DNA of 64,000 bases from Candidatus Accumulibacter aalborgensis. GTDB taxonomy: Bacteria; Pseudomonadota; Gammaproteobacteria; Burkholderiales; Rhodocyclaceae. Of this stretch, positions 1-8,313 are shown one piece after another (the stretch's first letter is position 1; the number at the start of each line of letters is the position of its first letter). Location of the stretch: assembly GCF_900089955.1 (NCBI RefSeq), contig NZ_FLQX01000107.1, positions 1 to 64,000 of the forward strand. Direction: 5' to 3'. The notes beneath the pieces were generated by a model that searched no databases, was not told the origin of the DNA, and worked only from the letters and a program-made list of their open reading frames with translations. The position numbers were made by a program, and so were the translations under genes.

Positions 1-54
1 CATCTTGACTTCAACACCACGACAGCGCCGCCGTTTCCTCCGCGTAGCGGCTTC

Positions 55-118
55 GTCCAACCCTTCGCTCAACAGGCACCGGCAAGCCGGCGCCTGCCGC
101 TTAGCTCAAACGTTAGGT
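55..118 (+). repeat. attC recombination site (integron cassette)
   Basis: The 64-base element opens with GTCCAAC (55-61, fits RYYYAAC) and closes with GTTAGGT (112-118, fits GTTRRRY). Between them lies an imperfect inverted repeat centred near 84 (AGGCACCGG against CCGGCGCCT). Length, end motifs and folding potential are those of an attC site of a gene cassette. It lies just upstream of the TIR-receiver gene and so marks the junction with the preceding cassette. Confidence 0.75.
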
Positions 119-151
119 TCCAGAACGTGCACACGAATATTGGAAGCCACG

Positions 152-1198
152 ATGACCGCTTTCATCAGCCACTCGTTTGAAAACAAGCCTGAGTTCGAGA
201 ACGTCACAGATGCGCTCGATCTACGGGCCGTGCCGTATTGGAACCCCGCTGCGATTCGGCCAGGAGGATCGCTCCGCGAACAACTTCGGGCTGCAGTTGA
301 GCGGTGCGACTTGTGCATATTTATTGCGACTCGCAAGTCGATCGACTCCAGTTGGTGTGGCGCCGAACTCGGGGCGTTTTGGGGTGCGGGCAAACCAATC
401 GTCGTTTACGTGGCTGAACCTTCCCTTTCCGACGGGGAATTACCCCAGATTGTTCAGGGCGATGTGTGGGAACGCCGAATTGCCAAGATTGCAGATCGCG
501 CTAAGGAGATCATTGCCCAAGGTAGCACTGTCGGCGCCTCGATAGACAGGAACAGGAACTCCTCCGTTGCACAATTGACCGTGGAGCAGTTGGAAAAGAT
601 GATCGTTGGCGCCGTATCGCTGGCTGCGGCAACTTCTAAAGACAAAGCGGCGCCGTCGAACTTCGACGAGGTGGGAACTGCTGTCCGAGGGGCGGCGCGA
701 AAGGTCTTAGCGGGCTTCCAGGCTTCGGAGGCTGCGTCGCGCGAGTTGGTCGACTTGTGGCACAACAAAATACTGTGGGTCGATGATCGACCTGAGAACA
801 ATGCGTTCGAACGTCAGGCGTTCGAGGCCATGGGGCTAGAGTTCACTCTTGCCCTGTCCACTCACGAGGCGCTGCATGTTCTTGCCACACGGAAGTTCGC
901 CGCCATCATCTCGGACATGGGGCGAAAGGAAGGACCACGGGAGGGCTACGCACTACTGGAAGCGGTTCGCGCAGTTGACCAAGCTACGCCCTTCTTCATC
1001 TACGCAGGTTCGCGTGCCGCGCAGCACCAACGTGAGGCAGCGCTCCGCGGCGCTCAAGGGACAACCAATATCGCTGACGAACTCGTCGAAATGGTTACCC
1101 GCGCGCTACCGACTGGAACCCGTCGTTCCAGCCGACCGCCTCGGCGGCGGCTGAACTCCAACGTTAGCTTGCACAAGAAGAATCATGGACGCAGCTGA
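152..1198 (+). CDS. TIR domain-response regulator receiver fusion, integron cassette gene
   Basis: The 348-residue protein starts at the ATG at 152. An in-frame extension to base 5 is rejected because it would run through the attC site. Residues 1-140 are a TIR-like domain: an N-terminal FISHS strand and a WCGAELG motif whose Glu sits where TIR NADases carry the catalytic Glu. Residues about 240-325 look like a receiver domain (ILWVDD, then ISDM as the likely phospho-Asp). The usual Thr/Ser and Lys of receivers are not clearly kept, so phosphorylation is uncertain. The gene is bounded by attC-like sites and has no promoter of its own that I can see, as expected for a cassette. TIR proteins often act in anti-phage NAD depletion or signalling; a defence role here is inference. 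Confidence 0.8.
   Translation: MTAFISHSFENKPEFENVTDALDLRAVPYWNPAAIRPGGSLREQLRAAVERCDLCIFIATRKSIDSSWCGAELGAFWGAGKPIVVYVAEPSLSDGELPQIVQGDVWERRIAKIADRAKEIIAQGSTVGASIDRNRNSSVAQLTVEQLEKMIVGAVSLAAATSKDKAAPSNFDEVGTAVRGAARKVLAGFQASEAASRELVDLWHNKILWVDDRPENNAFERQAFEAMGLEFTLALSTHEALHVLATRKFAAIISDMGRKEGPREGYALLEAVRAVDQATPFFIYAGSRAAQHQREAALRGAQGTTNIADELVEMVTRALPTGTRRSSRPPRRRLNSNVSLHKKNHGRS
1108..1169 (+). repeat. attC-like site downstream of the TIR cassette
   Basis: A stem AGCCG-A-CCGCC / GGCGGCGGCT (about 1131-1152) is followed by GAACTCCAAC and the core GTTAGCT (1163-1169), one mismatch from GTTRRRY. The left end is poorly defined and placed by typical attC length. The site overlaps the last codons of the TIR-receiver gene, which is common in cassettes. 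It is less well conserved than the site at 55-118. Confidence 0.55.
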
Positions 1199-1349
1199 AT
1201 CTATCATCGCCTCCCATGATCACCTTGCGCCGAAGCTCGACATGTACGAGCAGGCTATCCACTTGTACGCCTATCGTCACACACACGGCGCCAGGTCTTG
1301 CAGTCTCCATCCAGGCCTGACCCTGCGCTGCAGGCGACCGGCCGGATAG
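1185..1349 (+). pseudogene. truncated cassette ORF, 54 residues
   Basis: An ATG 15 bases after the attC core opens a 54-codon frame. Its first 33 residues (beginning MDAAESIIASHDHLAPKLD) look like ordinary protein; the remainder is Arg/Cys-rich and looks like read-through into unrelated DNA. I interpret it as the 5' end of a further cassette gene cut where the array meets the chromosome. I recognise no family. It could instead be a genuine small cassette ORF. Confidence 0.35.
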
Positions 1350-1435
1350 AGCCGCGCCCGTCGCCTGCGCTTTCACATTGAACGGCCGCTTCGCAAGACC
1401 CTGACTAGCCTGGAATAAGGGATTTCAAAGACGCC

Positions 1436-3985
1436 ATGCAACTCCTTTCTTTCGCGTGGCGGATGCTGCGCCGCGATGCTCGGGGCGGTGAATTGCGCTT
1501 GCTGGCCGCGGCGCTGGCCGTGGCGGTGGCGGCGCTGACGGCGGTCGGTTTTTTTGCCGATCGCGTCCGCCAGGCACTGGACCGCGAGTCGCACCAACTG
1601 CTCGGCGCCGACTTGTTGCTGACCGCGGACCATCCGTGGCCGGCCGAACTGGCCATTGCCGCGCGTGCGCGTGGCCTGCAGGTGGTCGAGACGAAAACCT
1701 TTCCGAGCATGGTGACCCATGGTGCCGGCAACGAACTGCGCGCGCAACTGGCCGAGATCAAGGCCGTCGCTGCCGGTTATCCGCTGCGCGGTTCGTTGCG
1801 TATCGCCCCGGCGCTGAACGTCGCCGACGCGCCGGCACGCGGCGTTCCGGCCGCCGGGACAATCTGGATCGACGAACGCCTGGCCTCGGCGCTGGCGGCG
1901 CGCGTCGGCGACCGCGTCGTCGTCGGGCAGATTTCGCTCGTCGTCGATGCGCTGCTGACGCTGGAGCCCGATCGCGGAATCAATTTCTTCAGCGTCGCGC
2001 CACGCCTGTTGATGAACCTCGACGACTTGCCGGCAACGGCTTTACTGCAGGTTGGCAGCCGCGTCGGCTATCGACTGCTGGTCGCCGGTGAACCGTCGCT
2101 CGTACAACGCTTTCAGCGCGAGATCGAGCCACGACTGGCGCGTGGCGAACGGATCGAAGACGCGCAGAACGGCCGCCCGGAGATCCGCAGCGCACTCGAG
2201 CGGGCGCAGAAATTCCTCGGCCTTTCGGCGCTGCTGACCGTCGTTCTGGCGGCGGTGGCGGTGGCGCTCGCGGCGCGGCGCTATGTCGCACGCCATCTCG
2301 ATCCCTGTGCCGTGATGCGTTGTCTCGGGGCGACGCAAGCCTTGCTCCTGCGCCTCTTTCTCGGCCAGTTCGCCGTCCTCGGTCTGCTCGCCTCGGCGCT
2401 GGGCTGTGTCCTCGGTTACCTGGCGCACTTCGCCTTGTACGCCTGGCTCGCCCAGTTGCTGGCGACACCGCTGCCGCCGCCCGGTCCGCTGCCGGCAGTG
2501 CAGGGCGTGGTGGTCGGTATGGTGCTCCTCTTCGGCTTTGCCGTGCCGCCTCTGTTGCAGCTCAGGAAGGTATCGACGCTGCGCGTCCTGCGCCGCGAAC
2601 TCGGCAGTCCGCAGAGCGGTTTGCTCGGCGCTTATCTGGTTGGCTTCCTGGCGCTGGCCGGCCTGATGTTCTGGGTGGCCGGTGAGGTCGAACTGGGCGC
2701 CTGGGTGGTCGCCGGTTTCACCATCGCCCTGATCGCGTTTGCCCTCATCGCCCGCCTGGCGGTCAGGCTGGCCGCAGCCGCACGCGGCGGTGGAAGAGGT
2801 GAATGGGGTGGGCGGGGCGGGCAGGCCGGCATCGGCTGGCGCTATGGTCTGGCCAGCCTCGAACGGCGAGCGAGCGCCAGCGTCGTCCAGATCGTTGCGC
2901 TGTCGCTTGGCTTCATGGCCTTGCTGCTGTTGACCGCGATCCGGGGCGATCTGCTCGACGCCTGGCGAGGTGCCGTTCCCGTCGAGGCACCCAACCGCTT
3001 CGTGATCAACATTCAGCCGGAACAGGTGGCGCCGGTTCGTGCCCGGATGATCGCTGAGGGATTGTCTCCCGACCTCGCTCCGATGGTCCGTGGCCGCCTG
3101 ACGCGAATCAACGACCTTGCCGTCAGCGCCGCGAGCTACACCGATGACCGGGCACAGCGGCTGATCGACCGCGAGTTCAACCTGTCGATGCGCGCTGACC
3201 TGCCGGAGGGTAACCGGCTGAGCGCCGGACGCTGGTTCTCGGCCACCGATCTGGCAGGGAGTGGCGATGAAGCGGCGGCTTCGGTCGAGGACGGTCTGGC
3301 CAAGACGCTGGGTCTGGCTGTCGGTGACCGCATCGAGTTCGTCGTCGCCGGCGAGTCGATCAGGATGCGCGTGGTGGGGCTACGCAAGGTCAACTGGGAT
3401 ACCATGCGGGCGAATTTCTTTGTCCTGACGCCGCCGCGGGTGCTCGAGGGCTACCCGGCAAGCTGGATCACGAGCTTCTACCTAGCCCCGGAGAAGGCGG
3501 ATTTCGTCAATCGCCTGATCGGCGAGTTTCCCAACCTGACGGTCATCGACGTCGCCGCCATCCTGCGGCAGTTGCAGTCGATCATCGATCAGGTGGCGCA
3601 GGCCGTGCAGTTCATCTTTCTCTTCACGCTGGTCGCCGGCGTCATCGTTCTCTATGCGGCATTGGCTTCTGCGGCCGACGAGCGCCGCTACGAACTGGCG
3701 GTGATGCGCGCCCTGGGCGCTCGCCAGGAGCAGTTGCGGCGCGCCTTGCTGGCCGAATTTGCGGCGATCGGTGGCCTTTCGGGGCTGATTGCCGCGCTGG
3801 GGGCTATCGGCGTCGGCCAGTTTCTGGCGCGCCAGGTTTTCCACTTCGACGTGGCGATCAATCCGTGGCTGCCGCCGCTCGCCGTCTTCTCTGGCGCCGT
3901 GCTGGTCACCGGCGCGGGATGGTTCGCCGCCGCCCGCTTGCTGCACGCAGCACCCATCGAAGCGCTGCGTGGGGGCAGCGCCTAG
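1436..3985 (+). CDS. FtsX-like ABC transporter permease (YbbP-like)
   Basis: The 849-residue integral membrane protein has the layout of the YbbP/FtsX-like permease family, in which about 800-850 residues is usual. There is an N-terminal membrane helix (about 20-43), a large extracytoplasmic domain, helices around 260-345 and 395-445, a second soluble domain and a closing three-helix FtsX block (about 725-845) ending EALRGG. Family members work with a YbbA-type ATPase in lipid or lipoprotein export or release. No ATPase gene is adjacent, so the partner must lie elsewhere. The ATG has only a weak ribosome site. The exact substrate is unknown. Confidence 0.85.
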   Translation: MQLLSFAWRMLRRDARGGELRLLAAALAVAVAALTAVGFFADRVRQALDRESHQLLGADLLLTADHPWPAELAIAARARGLQVVETKTFPSMVTHGAGNELRAQLAEIKAVAAGYPLRGSLRIAPALNVADAPARGVPAAGTIWIDERLASALAARVGDRVVVGQISLVVDALLTLEPDRGINFFSVAPRLLMNLDDLPATALLQVGSRVGYRLLVAGEPSLVQRFQREIEPRLARGERIEDAQNGRPEIRSALERAQKFLGLSALLTVVLAAVAVALAARRYVARHLDPCAVMRCLGATQALLLRLFLGQFAVLGLLASALGCVLGYLAHFALYAWLAQLLATPLPPPGPLPAVQGVVVGMVLLFGFAVPPLLQLRKVSTLRVLRRELGSPQSGLLGAYLVGFLALAGLMFWVAGEVELGAWVVAGFTIALIAFALIARLAVRLAAAARGGGRGEWGGRGGQAGIGWRYGLASLERRASASVVQIVALSLGFMALLLLTAIRGDLLDAWRGAVPVEAPNRFVINIQPEQVAPVRARMIAEGLSPDLAPMVRGRLTRINDLAVSAASYTDDRAQRLIDREFNLSMRADLPEGNRLSAGRWFSATDLAGSGDEAAASVEDGLAKTLGLAVGDRIEFVVAGESIRMRVVGLRKVNWDTMRANFFVLTPPRVLEGYPASWITSFYLAPEKADFVNRLIGEFPNLTVIDVAAILRQLQSIIDQVAQAVQFIFLFTLVAGVIVLYAALASAADERRYELAVMRALGARQEQLRRALLAEFAAIGGLSGLIAALGAIGVGQFLARQVFHFDVAINPWLPPLAVFSGAVLVTGAGWFAAARLLHAAPIEALRGGSA

Positions 3986-4087
3986 CCAGCCCTGCCGCTG
4001 AGGGCGCCGTATCCGTTATCATAGCGTTCGCGCCAGGAGCGATCGTCGACCGCTGGTCCGATGCCGTCCCCGTGGCCATTCTTGACC

Positions 4088-4105
4088 AAACGGTCATGAC
4101 CGTTT
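4088..4105. promoter_or_regulatory. 18-bp perfect palindrome, possible operator
   Basis: AAACGGTCATGACCGTTT is a perfect 18-base palindrome in the leader of the SixA-Nudix gene, 92 bases before its ATG and just after TTGACC, which could serve as a -35. Such dyads are typical of dimeric repressor sites (for example TetR or GntR type). No regulator gene is adjacent, so assignment is speculative. Confidence 0.35.
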
Positions 4106-4119
4106 CCCCTCACCCCCGA

Positions 4120-4147
4120 CCCCTCTCCCGCGTGCGCGGGAGAGGGG
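4120..4147. repeat. intergenic palindromic repeat
   Basis: CCCCTCTCCCGCG and CGCGGGAGAGGGG form a 13-bp perfect stem around a two-base centre, preceded by CCCTCACCCCCGA. This composition is that of the short dispersed palindromes common in proteobacterial intergenic regions. It has no trailing T run and is not a terminator. Confidence 0.55.
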
Positions 4148-4196
4148 AGATTCGTGAGTCGCTCGCGCGACTTTCATAGCAAAAAGGAGTTTCGAC

Positions 4197-5231
4197 ATGA
4201 AGGGCAACACATTGCTGGTATTGCGACACGGGAAGTCGGACTGGACGACCGGTCACGAGGACTTTCACCGCCCACTGGTCAGTCGGGGCCATCTGGGTAG
4301 CCAGAAGATGGGGGCGTGGATAAAGGCGCGGAAACTGCTTCCCGACGCCGTGCTCAGTTCCCCCGCCGAGCGCGCACGCGCCACCACCGTGGCCGCCTGC
4401 GAAGCGATGGGCATACGGTTGGACAAGGTGCGCTGGGATGAGCGGATCTATGGGGCGCCGGTCGAAGACCTGCTCGCAGCGCTGGCCGAGTGCCCGAAGA
4501 GCGCGCGTCGGGTGATGCTCGTCGGGCATAATCCGGGGCTGGAAGAACTGGTCGAATATCTGGCCGCAGGCCAACTCGAGATTCCTGCCGACGGCAAGGT
4601 CCTGCCAACGTCGGCGCTGGCCCAACTGACCATGCTCGAGGACTGGCAGAAACTCGGGCGTGGCTGCGCCAGCCTGATTTCGCTGACCCGACCCGGCGAA
4701 GTGCCGGACGCTGTGGGGGCCAAGCCGGCGAAGGTGGCGAAGGTGGCGAAGGTGACGAGTGCCGCCGATGCGGCCGATGCGGCCGATGCAGATGCCGACG
4801 AGGAACGAGGCCCTGTCCCGGACTACTTCTTCACGCAGTCGGCCGTAATTCCCTATCGCTTGGCCGGCGGCAAGCCGGAAATCATGATCATTGCCTCGCG
4901 CAAGGGGACGCGCTGGGTCATTCCAAAAGGGGTCAAGGAGCCCGAACTCTCGCTGCGTGACTCAGCCAGCAAGGAGGCCTTCGAGGAGGCGGGAGTGCGC
5001 GGCCAACTCGACGAGGAGCCGATCGGCGATTACGATTACGAGAAGTGGGGTGGCGTCTGCAATGTCGTGGTCTTCCCGATGGCGGTGACCGAATGCGTTC
5101 CCGAAGACCAGTGGGAAGAAAACCACCGCGAACGGCGCTGGGTCAAGGCGAAGGAAGCCAGGCGCCTGCTCGACGAGCCGGCATTGCAAAAACTCGTCGG
5201 GAAGCTGGCCAAGCGGCTGGTCGCACGCTGA
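4197..5231 (+). CDS. SixA-like histidine phosphatase fused to Nudix hydrolase
   Basis: The 344-residue protein joins two hydrolase domains. Residues 1-165 are a SixA-type histidine phosphatase: LRHGKSDW carries the phosphate-accepting His, and VGHNPG the second conserved His. Residues about 175-200 are a low-complexity Lys/Val then Ala/Asp linker encoded by short tandem DNA repeats (about 4730-4800). Residues 202-344 are a Nudix domain with PKG...SKEAFEEAGV, a Nudix box in which Arg is Lys and the first Glu is displaced. An AGGAG lies before the ATG. Mycobacterial MutT1 combines the same two domains in the opposite order. Likely substrates are phosphohistidine, (di)nucleoside polyphosphates or inositol/phosphate esters; the true one cannot be read from sequence. 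Confidence 0.85.
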   Translation: MKGNTLLVLRHGKSDWTTGHEDFHRPLVSRGHLGSQKMGAWIKARKLLPDAVLSSPAERARATTVAACEAMGIRLDKVRWDERIYGAPVEDLLAALAECPKSARRVMLVGHNPGLEELVEYLAAGQLEIPADGKVLPTSALAQLTMLEDWQKLGRGCASLISLTRPGEVPDAVGAKPAKVAKVAKVTSAADAADAADADADEERGPVPDYFFTQSAVIPYRLAGGKPEIMIIASRKGTRWVIPKGVKEPELSLRDSASKEAFEEAGVRGQLDEEPIGDYDYEKWGGVCNVVVFPMAVTECVPEDQWEENHRERRWVKAKEARRLLDEPALQKLVGKLAKRLVAR

Positions 5232-5345
5232 GCGGGCCGGGCAAGCCGGACAGGCAGAACACAGGCCAGCAGCGCAGGTCGGGGCAGCGCGGGATTTCGG
5301 CGTTGCTCAAGACAGGGCTCATCCGACATGTTCGCGGCCAGGGCT

Positions 5346-5380
5346 GTTGGGTTACGCCCTGCGGGCTAACCCAACCTACG
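5346..5380. repeat. dispersed palindromic repeat (GTTGGGTTACG type)
   Basis: GTTGGGTTACGCCC and GGGCTAACCCAAC surround a short centre and are followed by CTACG. The same unit is scattered through many proteobacterial genomes. Its right end supplies the TAG stop codon of the small minus-strand ORF at 5376-5540. Confidence 0.55.
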
Positions 5381-5540
5381 ACGGGAACTCTGTCTTCTCA
5401 CTTGCCAGAATGCCGACCAGATCCAGGTAGTCCTTCCGGTTCTGGCGGATGACCAGGAAGAACACGAGTCCCAGCAGTGCGGCGATGATCAGGATCGGCA
5501 ACTCATGCCAGCCCAGACTTGCAAGAAGTTGAAGGTTCAT
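5376..5540 (-). CDS. small single-helix membrane protein, hypothetical
   Basis: This 54-residue frame has an ATG preceded by GGGAAAG. One strong hydrophobic helix (ILIIAALLGLVFFLVI, about 16-31) is followed by a charged tail RQNRKDYLDLVG. Composition and ribosome site favour a real membrane miniprotein. A longer frame to 5672 exists but adds unconvincing sequence. The stop codon lies in a dispersed repeat, so the original C terminus may have been altered. It is downstream of serA on the same strand with 148 bases between. No family is recognised. Confidence 0.45.
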   Translation of the reverse strand: MNLQLLASLGWHELPILIIAALLGLVFFLVIRQNRKDYLDLVGILASEKTEFPS

Positions 5541-5688
5541 GGCTTTCCCGTCGATGGCTTGGTCAAGCGTCAGGCCTTGACCTGGCGCAAGGTCGTGGGA
5601 CCCGTTCCCCGGTGACTTGGTTCCATCGCTCCAATCCGCGGAGCCACTCACGGCTGCCCCTCCCGACCACACCGGGAGGGGCAGCCGG

Positions 5689-6861
5689 CTAGATTACCCG
5701 CACCCGGATCACGTCGGCAACCGCCTTGATGGCATCGATCACCGCGTCGCCTGGCGCGGTCTCGACGTCGACGATGTTGAACGCCAGCTCGCCGCGGCTC
5801 TTGTTCATCATGTCGACGACGTTGACCTGGTTATTGGCCAGAACCGAGAGGACATGGCCGAGGACTCCGGACACGTTCTGGTTGGAGAAGGTGATCCGCG
5901 AAGTGCCTGGGCTGCGCTCCATGCTGATTTTCGGGAAGTTGACCGAATTGACGATGTGGCCGTTTTCGAGGTAATCGACCAGTTGGTTGGCCGCCATCAC
6001 GGCACAGTTTTCCTCCGACTCTTCGGTGCTCGCACCGATGTGCGGCATGGCGATGATTTTCGGGTGGCCGATCAGCGCCGGTTCCGGAAAATCGCAAACG
6101 TACTTGCCGAGTCTGCCGGTGCCCAGACTGCGCAGCACAGCGGCCGAGTCGACGATCGCGTCTCGCGCGAAGTTGAGCAACACGGCCCCTTCCCTGATCG
6201 CCGCCAGCGTATCGTCGTTGATCATGTGGCGCGTCGCGTCGACCGCCGGCACATGCAGCGACACGTAGTCCGAGCGGGCGAGCAGCGATGGCAGGTTCTC
6301 CATGCGGCTGACTTCGTTCGACAGTCGCCAGGCGGCATCGATTGACAACACCGGATCAAAACCGACCACCTTCATGCCCATCGCCAGCGCCATGTCGGCG
6401 ACCAGTGAGCCGATCGCTCCCAGGCCGACGATGCCGAGCGTCTTGCCGCTGATCTCGTTGCCGGCAAAGCGGGATTTCTCCTTTTCCAGCCGTGGCGACA
6501 TCTCTGCCGGATCGGTGAGGTCGCCGAGCGTCTGCACAAAATTCATGCTATCGACAATGCCCCGCGCGCTCAGCAGCATGCCGGCCATGACCAGTTCCTT
6601 GACCGCGTTGGCATTCGCGCCGGGAGTATTGAAGACGACGATTCCCTGCTTGCCGTATTCGGCTACCGGGACGTTGTTGACGCCGGCACCGGCGCGCGCG
6701 ACGGCCAGCAGCGAAGCCGGCACGTCAACGCCCTGGAGCTTCTGACTGCGCAGGAGAAAAGCGTCGGGGTGGGCGATATCGCTGCCCACTTCATACGTCT
6801 GACGGGGAAACCGATCGAGGCCCTTGACCGAGATCTTGTTGTAGGTTCTGACCTTGTACAT
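5689..6861 (-). CDS. serA: D-3-phosphoglycerate dehydrogenase
   Basis: The 390-residue enzyme oxidises 3-phosphoglycerate to 3-phosphohydroxypyruvate, the first step of serine synthesis, in the cytosol. Visible parts are the N-terminal substrate domain, a Rossmann motif GLGAIGSLV around residue 147, the catalytic region (conserved Arg, Glu and a PHIGAST motif carrying the catalytic His) and a C-terminal ACT domain from about 315 (ISVLANNQVNVVDM), probably for serine feedback. The serC-like gene lies 69 bases upstream in the same direction, so the two form a serine operon. The ~390-residue form is the shorter ACT-bearing type. Confidence 0.93.
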   Translation of the reverse strand: MYKVRTYNKISVKGLDRFPRQTYEVGSDIAHPDAFLLRSQKLQGVDVPASLLAVARAGAGVNNVPVAEYGKQGIVVFNTPGANANAVKELVMAGMLLSARGIVDSMNFVQTLGDLTDPAEMSPRLEKEKSRFAGNEISGKTLGIVGLGAIGSLVADMALAMGMKVVGFDPVLSIDAAWRLSNEVSRMENLPSLLARSDYVSLHVPAVDATRHMINDDTLAAIREGAVLLNFARDAIVDSAAVLRSLGTGRLGKYVCDFPEPALIGHPKIIAMPHIGASTEESEENCAVMAANQLVDYLENGHIVNSVNFPKISMERSPGTSRITFSNQNVSGVLGHVLSVLANNQVNVVDMMNKSRGELAFNIVDVETAPGDAVIDAIKAVADVIRVRVI

Positions 6862-6930
6862 GAGAATGTCGCTCTAAGTGAGAGTTGTGAAGAGGACGCC
6901 CTGAGGCGAAAGCAGGCGCAATCAGTCCGA

Positions 6931-8046
6931 TCAGGCGGCGACCTGCGCGTAGCCCCAGGCCAGCCAGGGCATCAGCGCCTGCAGGTCGGAGGCCTCGACG
7001 GTGGCTCCGCACCAGATGCGGATACCCGCCGGGGCGTCCTTGTACGAGCCGATGTCGAAGGCGACCTCCTCGCTGTCGAGCAGCTTGACGAGTTTCTTGA
7101 CGCGTTCCGCGTCGAGTTGCACGCTCAGGCAGACGCTCGTGTTCGAGCGCGTCGCCGCATCCTTGGCGAGGAACGAAATCCAGTCGTTGGCGGCGACAAA
7201 ATCTGCGATCACGGCCAGATTGGCTTCGCTGCGCGCGATGGCCGCCTTGACGCCGCCAATTGCCTCGATCCACTGCAGAGCGTCGAGATAGTCGGCCACG
7301 CAGAGCATCGAAGGAGTGTTGATCGTTTCGCCACGGAAGATGCCTTCGCTGAGCTTGCCGCCCGCAGTCAGTCGGAAAACCTTCGGCATCGGCCAGGGTG
7401 GGTTGTAGCTCTCCAGGCGCGCCACGGCGCGCGGACCCAGGATCAGCATCCCGTGCGCTCCTTCACCACCGAGTACCTTCTGCCAGGAGAAAGTCACCAC
7501 GTCGAGCTTGTCCCAGGGCAAATCCATGGCGAAAACGGCCGAAGTGGCGTCGCAGATGGTCAGTCCGGCGCGATCATCGGGGATCCAGTCACCGTTGGGC
7601 ACCTTGACGCCGGAGGTCGTCCCGTTCCAGGTGAAGACGACGTCGTTATTGAAGTTCACTGACGCCAAGTCGACGATGTCGCCGTAGTCGGCTTTCAGCA
7701 CGTTGGCGTTGGCGAGCTTCAGTTGCTTGACCACGTCGGTGACCCAGCCCGAGCCAAAAGACTCCCAGGCCAGAACATCGACGCCGCGCTGGCCGAGCAG
7801 CGACCAAAGCGCCATTTCCACCGCCCCGGTATCCGATCCCGGCACCACCCCGACCCGGTAGCCTTCGGGCAGGCCGAGGATACGAGCCGTCTCCGAACAC
7901 ACCAGCCCGAGCGTTTTTTTGCCGAGCGCGGAGCGATGCGAGCGCCCCAGGGTGTCGAGTTGCAGGGCGTCGACGTCATAGCCGGGGCGCTTGCTGCAGG
8001 GACCCGACGAGAAGTTGGGATTCTTGGGTTTTGCGGTGGGTTGCAT
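6931..8046 (-). CDS. serC: phosphoserine aminotransferase (short divergent type)
   Basis: The 371-residue class-V PLP aminotransferase converts 3-phosphohydroxypyruvate plus glutamate to phosphoserine. It begins [14 protein letters not shown] and carries the PLP-lysine motif [13 protein letters not shown] (Lys about residue 199). This is the divergent subfamily found in alphaproteobacteria and some archaea rather than the E. coli-like SerC. It is the first gene of the serC-serA operon, and pathway and context agree. Confidence 0.88.
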   Translation of the reverse strand: MQPTAKPKNPNFSSGPCSKRPGYDVDALQLDTLGRSHRSALGKKTLGLVCSETARILGLPEGYRVGVVPGSDTGAVEMALWSLLGQRGVDVLAWESFGSGWVTDVVKQLKLANANVLKADYGDIVDLASVNFNNDVVFTWNGTTSGVKVPNGDWIPDDRAGLTICDATSAVFAMDLPWDKLDVVTFSWQKVLGGEGAHGMLILGPRAVARLESYNPPWPMPKVFRLTAGGKLSEGIFRGETINTPSMLCVADYLDALQWIEAIGGVKAAIARSEANLAVIADFVAANDWISFLAKDAATRSNTSVCLSVQLDAERVKKLVKLLDSEEVAFDIGSYKDAPAGIRIWCGATVEASDLQALMPWLAWGYAQVAA

Positions 8047-8195
8047 GATTGCCTCTGTCTGGGGAAGAAGAAACGAGCGGGCACCGCCTTCCCGAAGGTC
8101 CGGTCGCCCGCATCGAACAAACGCGTGATTGTACCAGAGTGCGTTTTTGGGCGGCTCACTAGACGGTCACGAAAGGCCTGAGACAGACCAGAGAC

Positions 8196-8226
8196 GTAGG
8201 GTGCAATAAGCGCAGCGCATTGCACC
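8196..8226. repeat. dispersed palindromic repeat (GGGTGCAATAAGCGC type)
   Basis: GTAGGGTGCAATAAGCGC and GCGCATTGCACC form an inverted pair between serC and the XRE-type gene. It is a common intergenic repeat in proteobacteria. The rest of the 8047-8313 gap shows no gene. Confidence 0.5.
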
Positions 8227-8313
8227 GCCAGTTGGCGCTGAGGATGTCGGTAGTGCTGCAGGCGTCGCTGGCCGATGTATAGTGACGGTGTCCTTTTTTG
8301 GCAAGGAGTTGTC

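Noticed and set aside
5-151. N-terminal extension of the TIR-receiver frame
   Set aside because: It reads through the attC hairpin, and its Arg-rich sequence is not protein-like; the ATG at 152 begins the conserved TIR strand.
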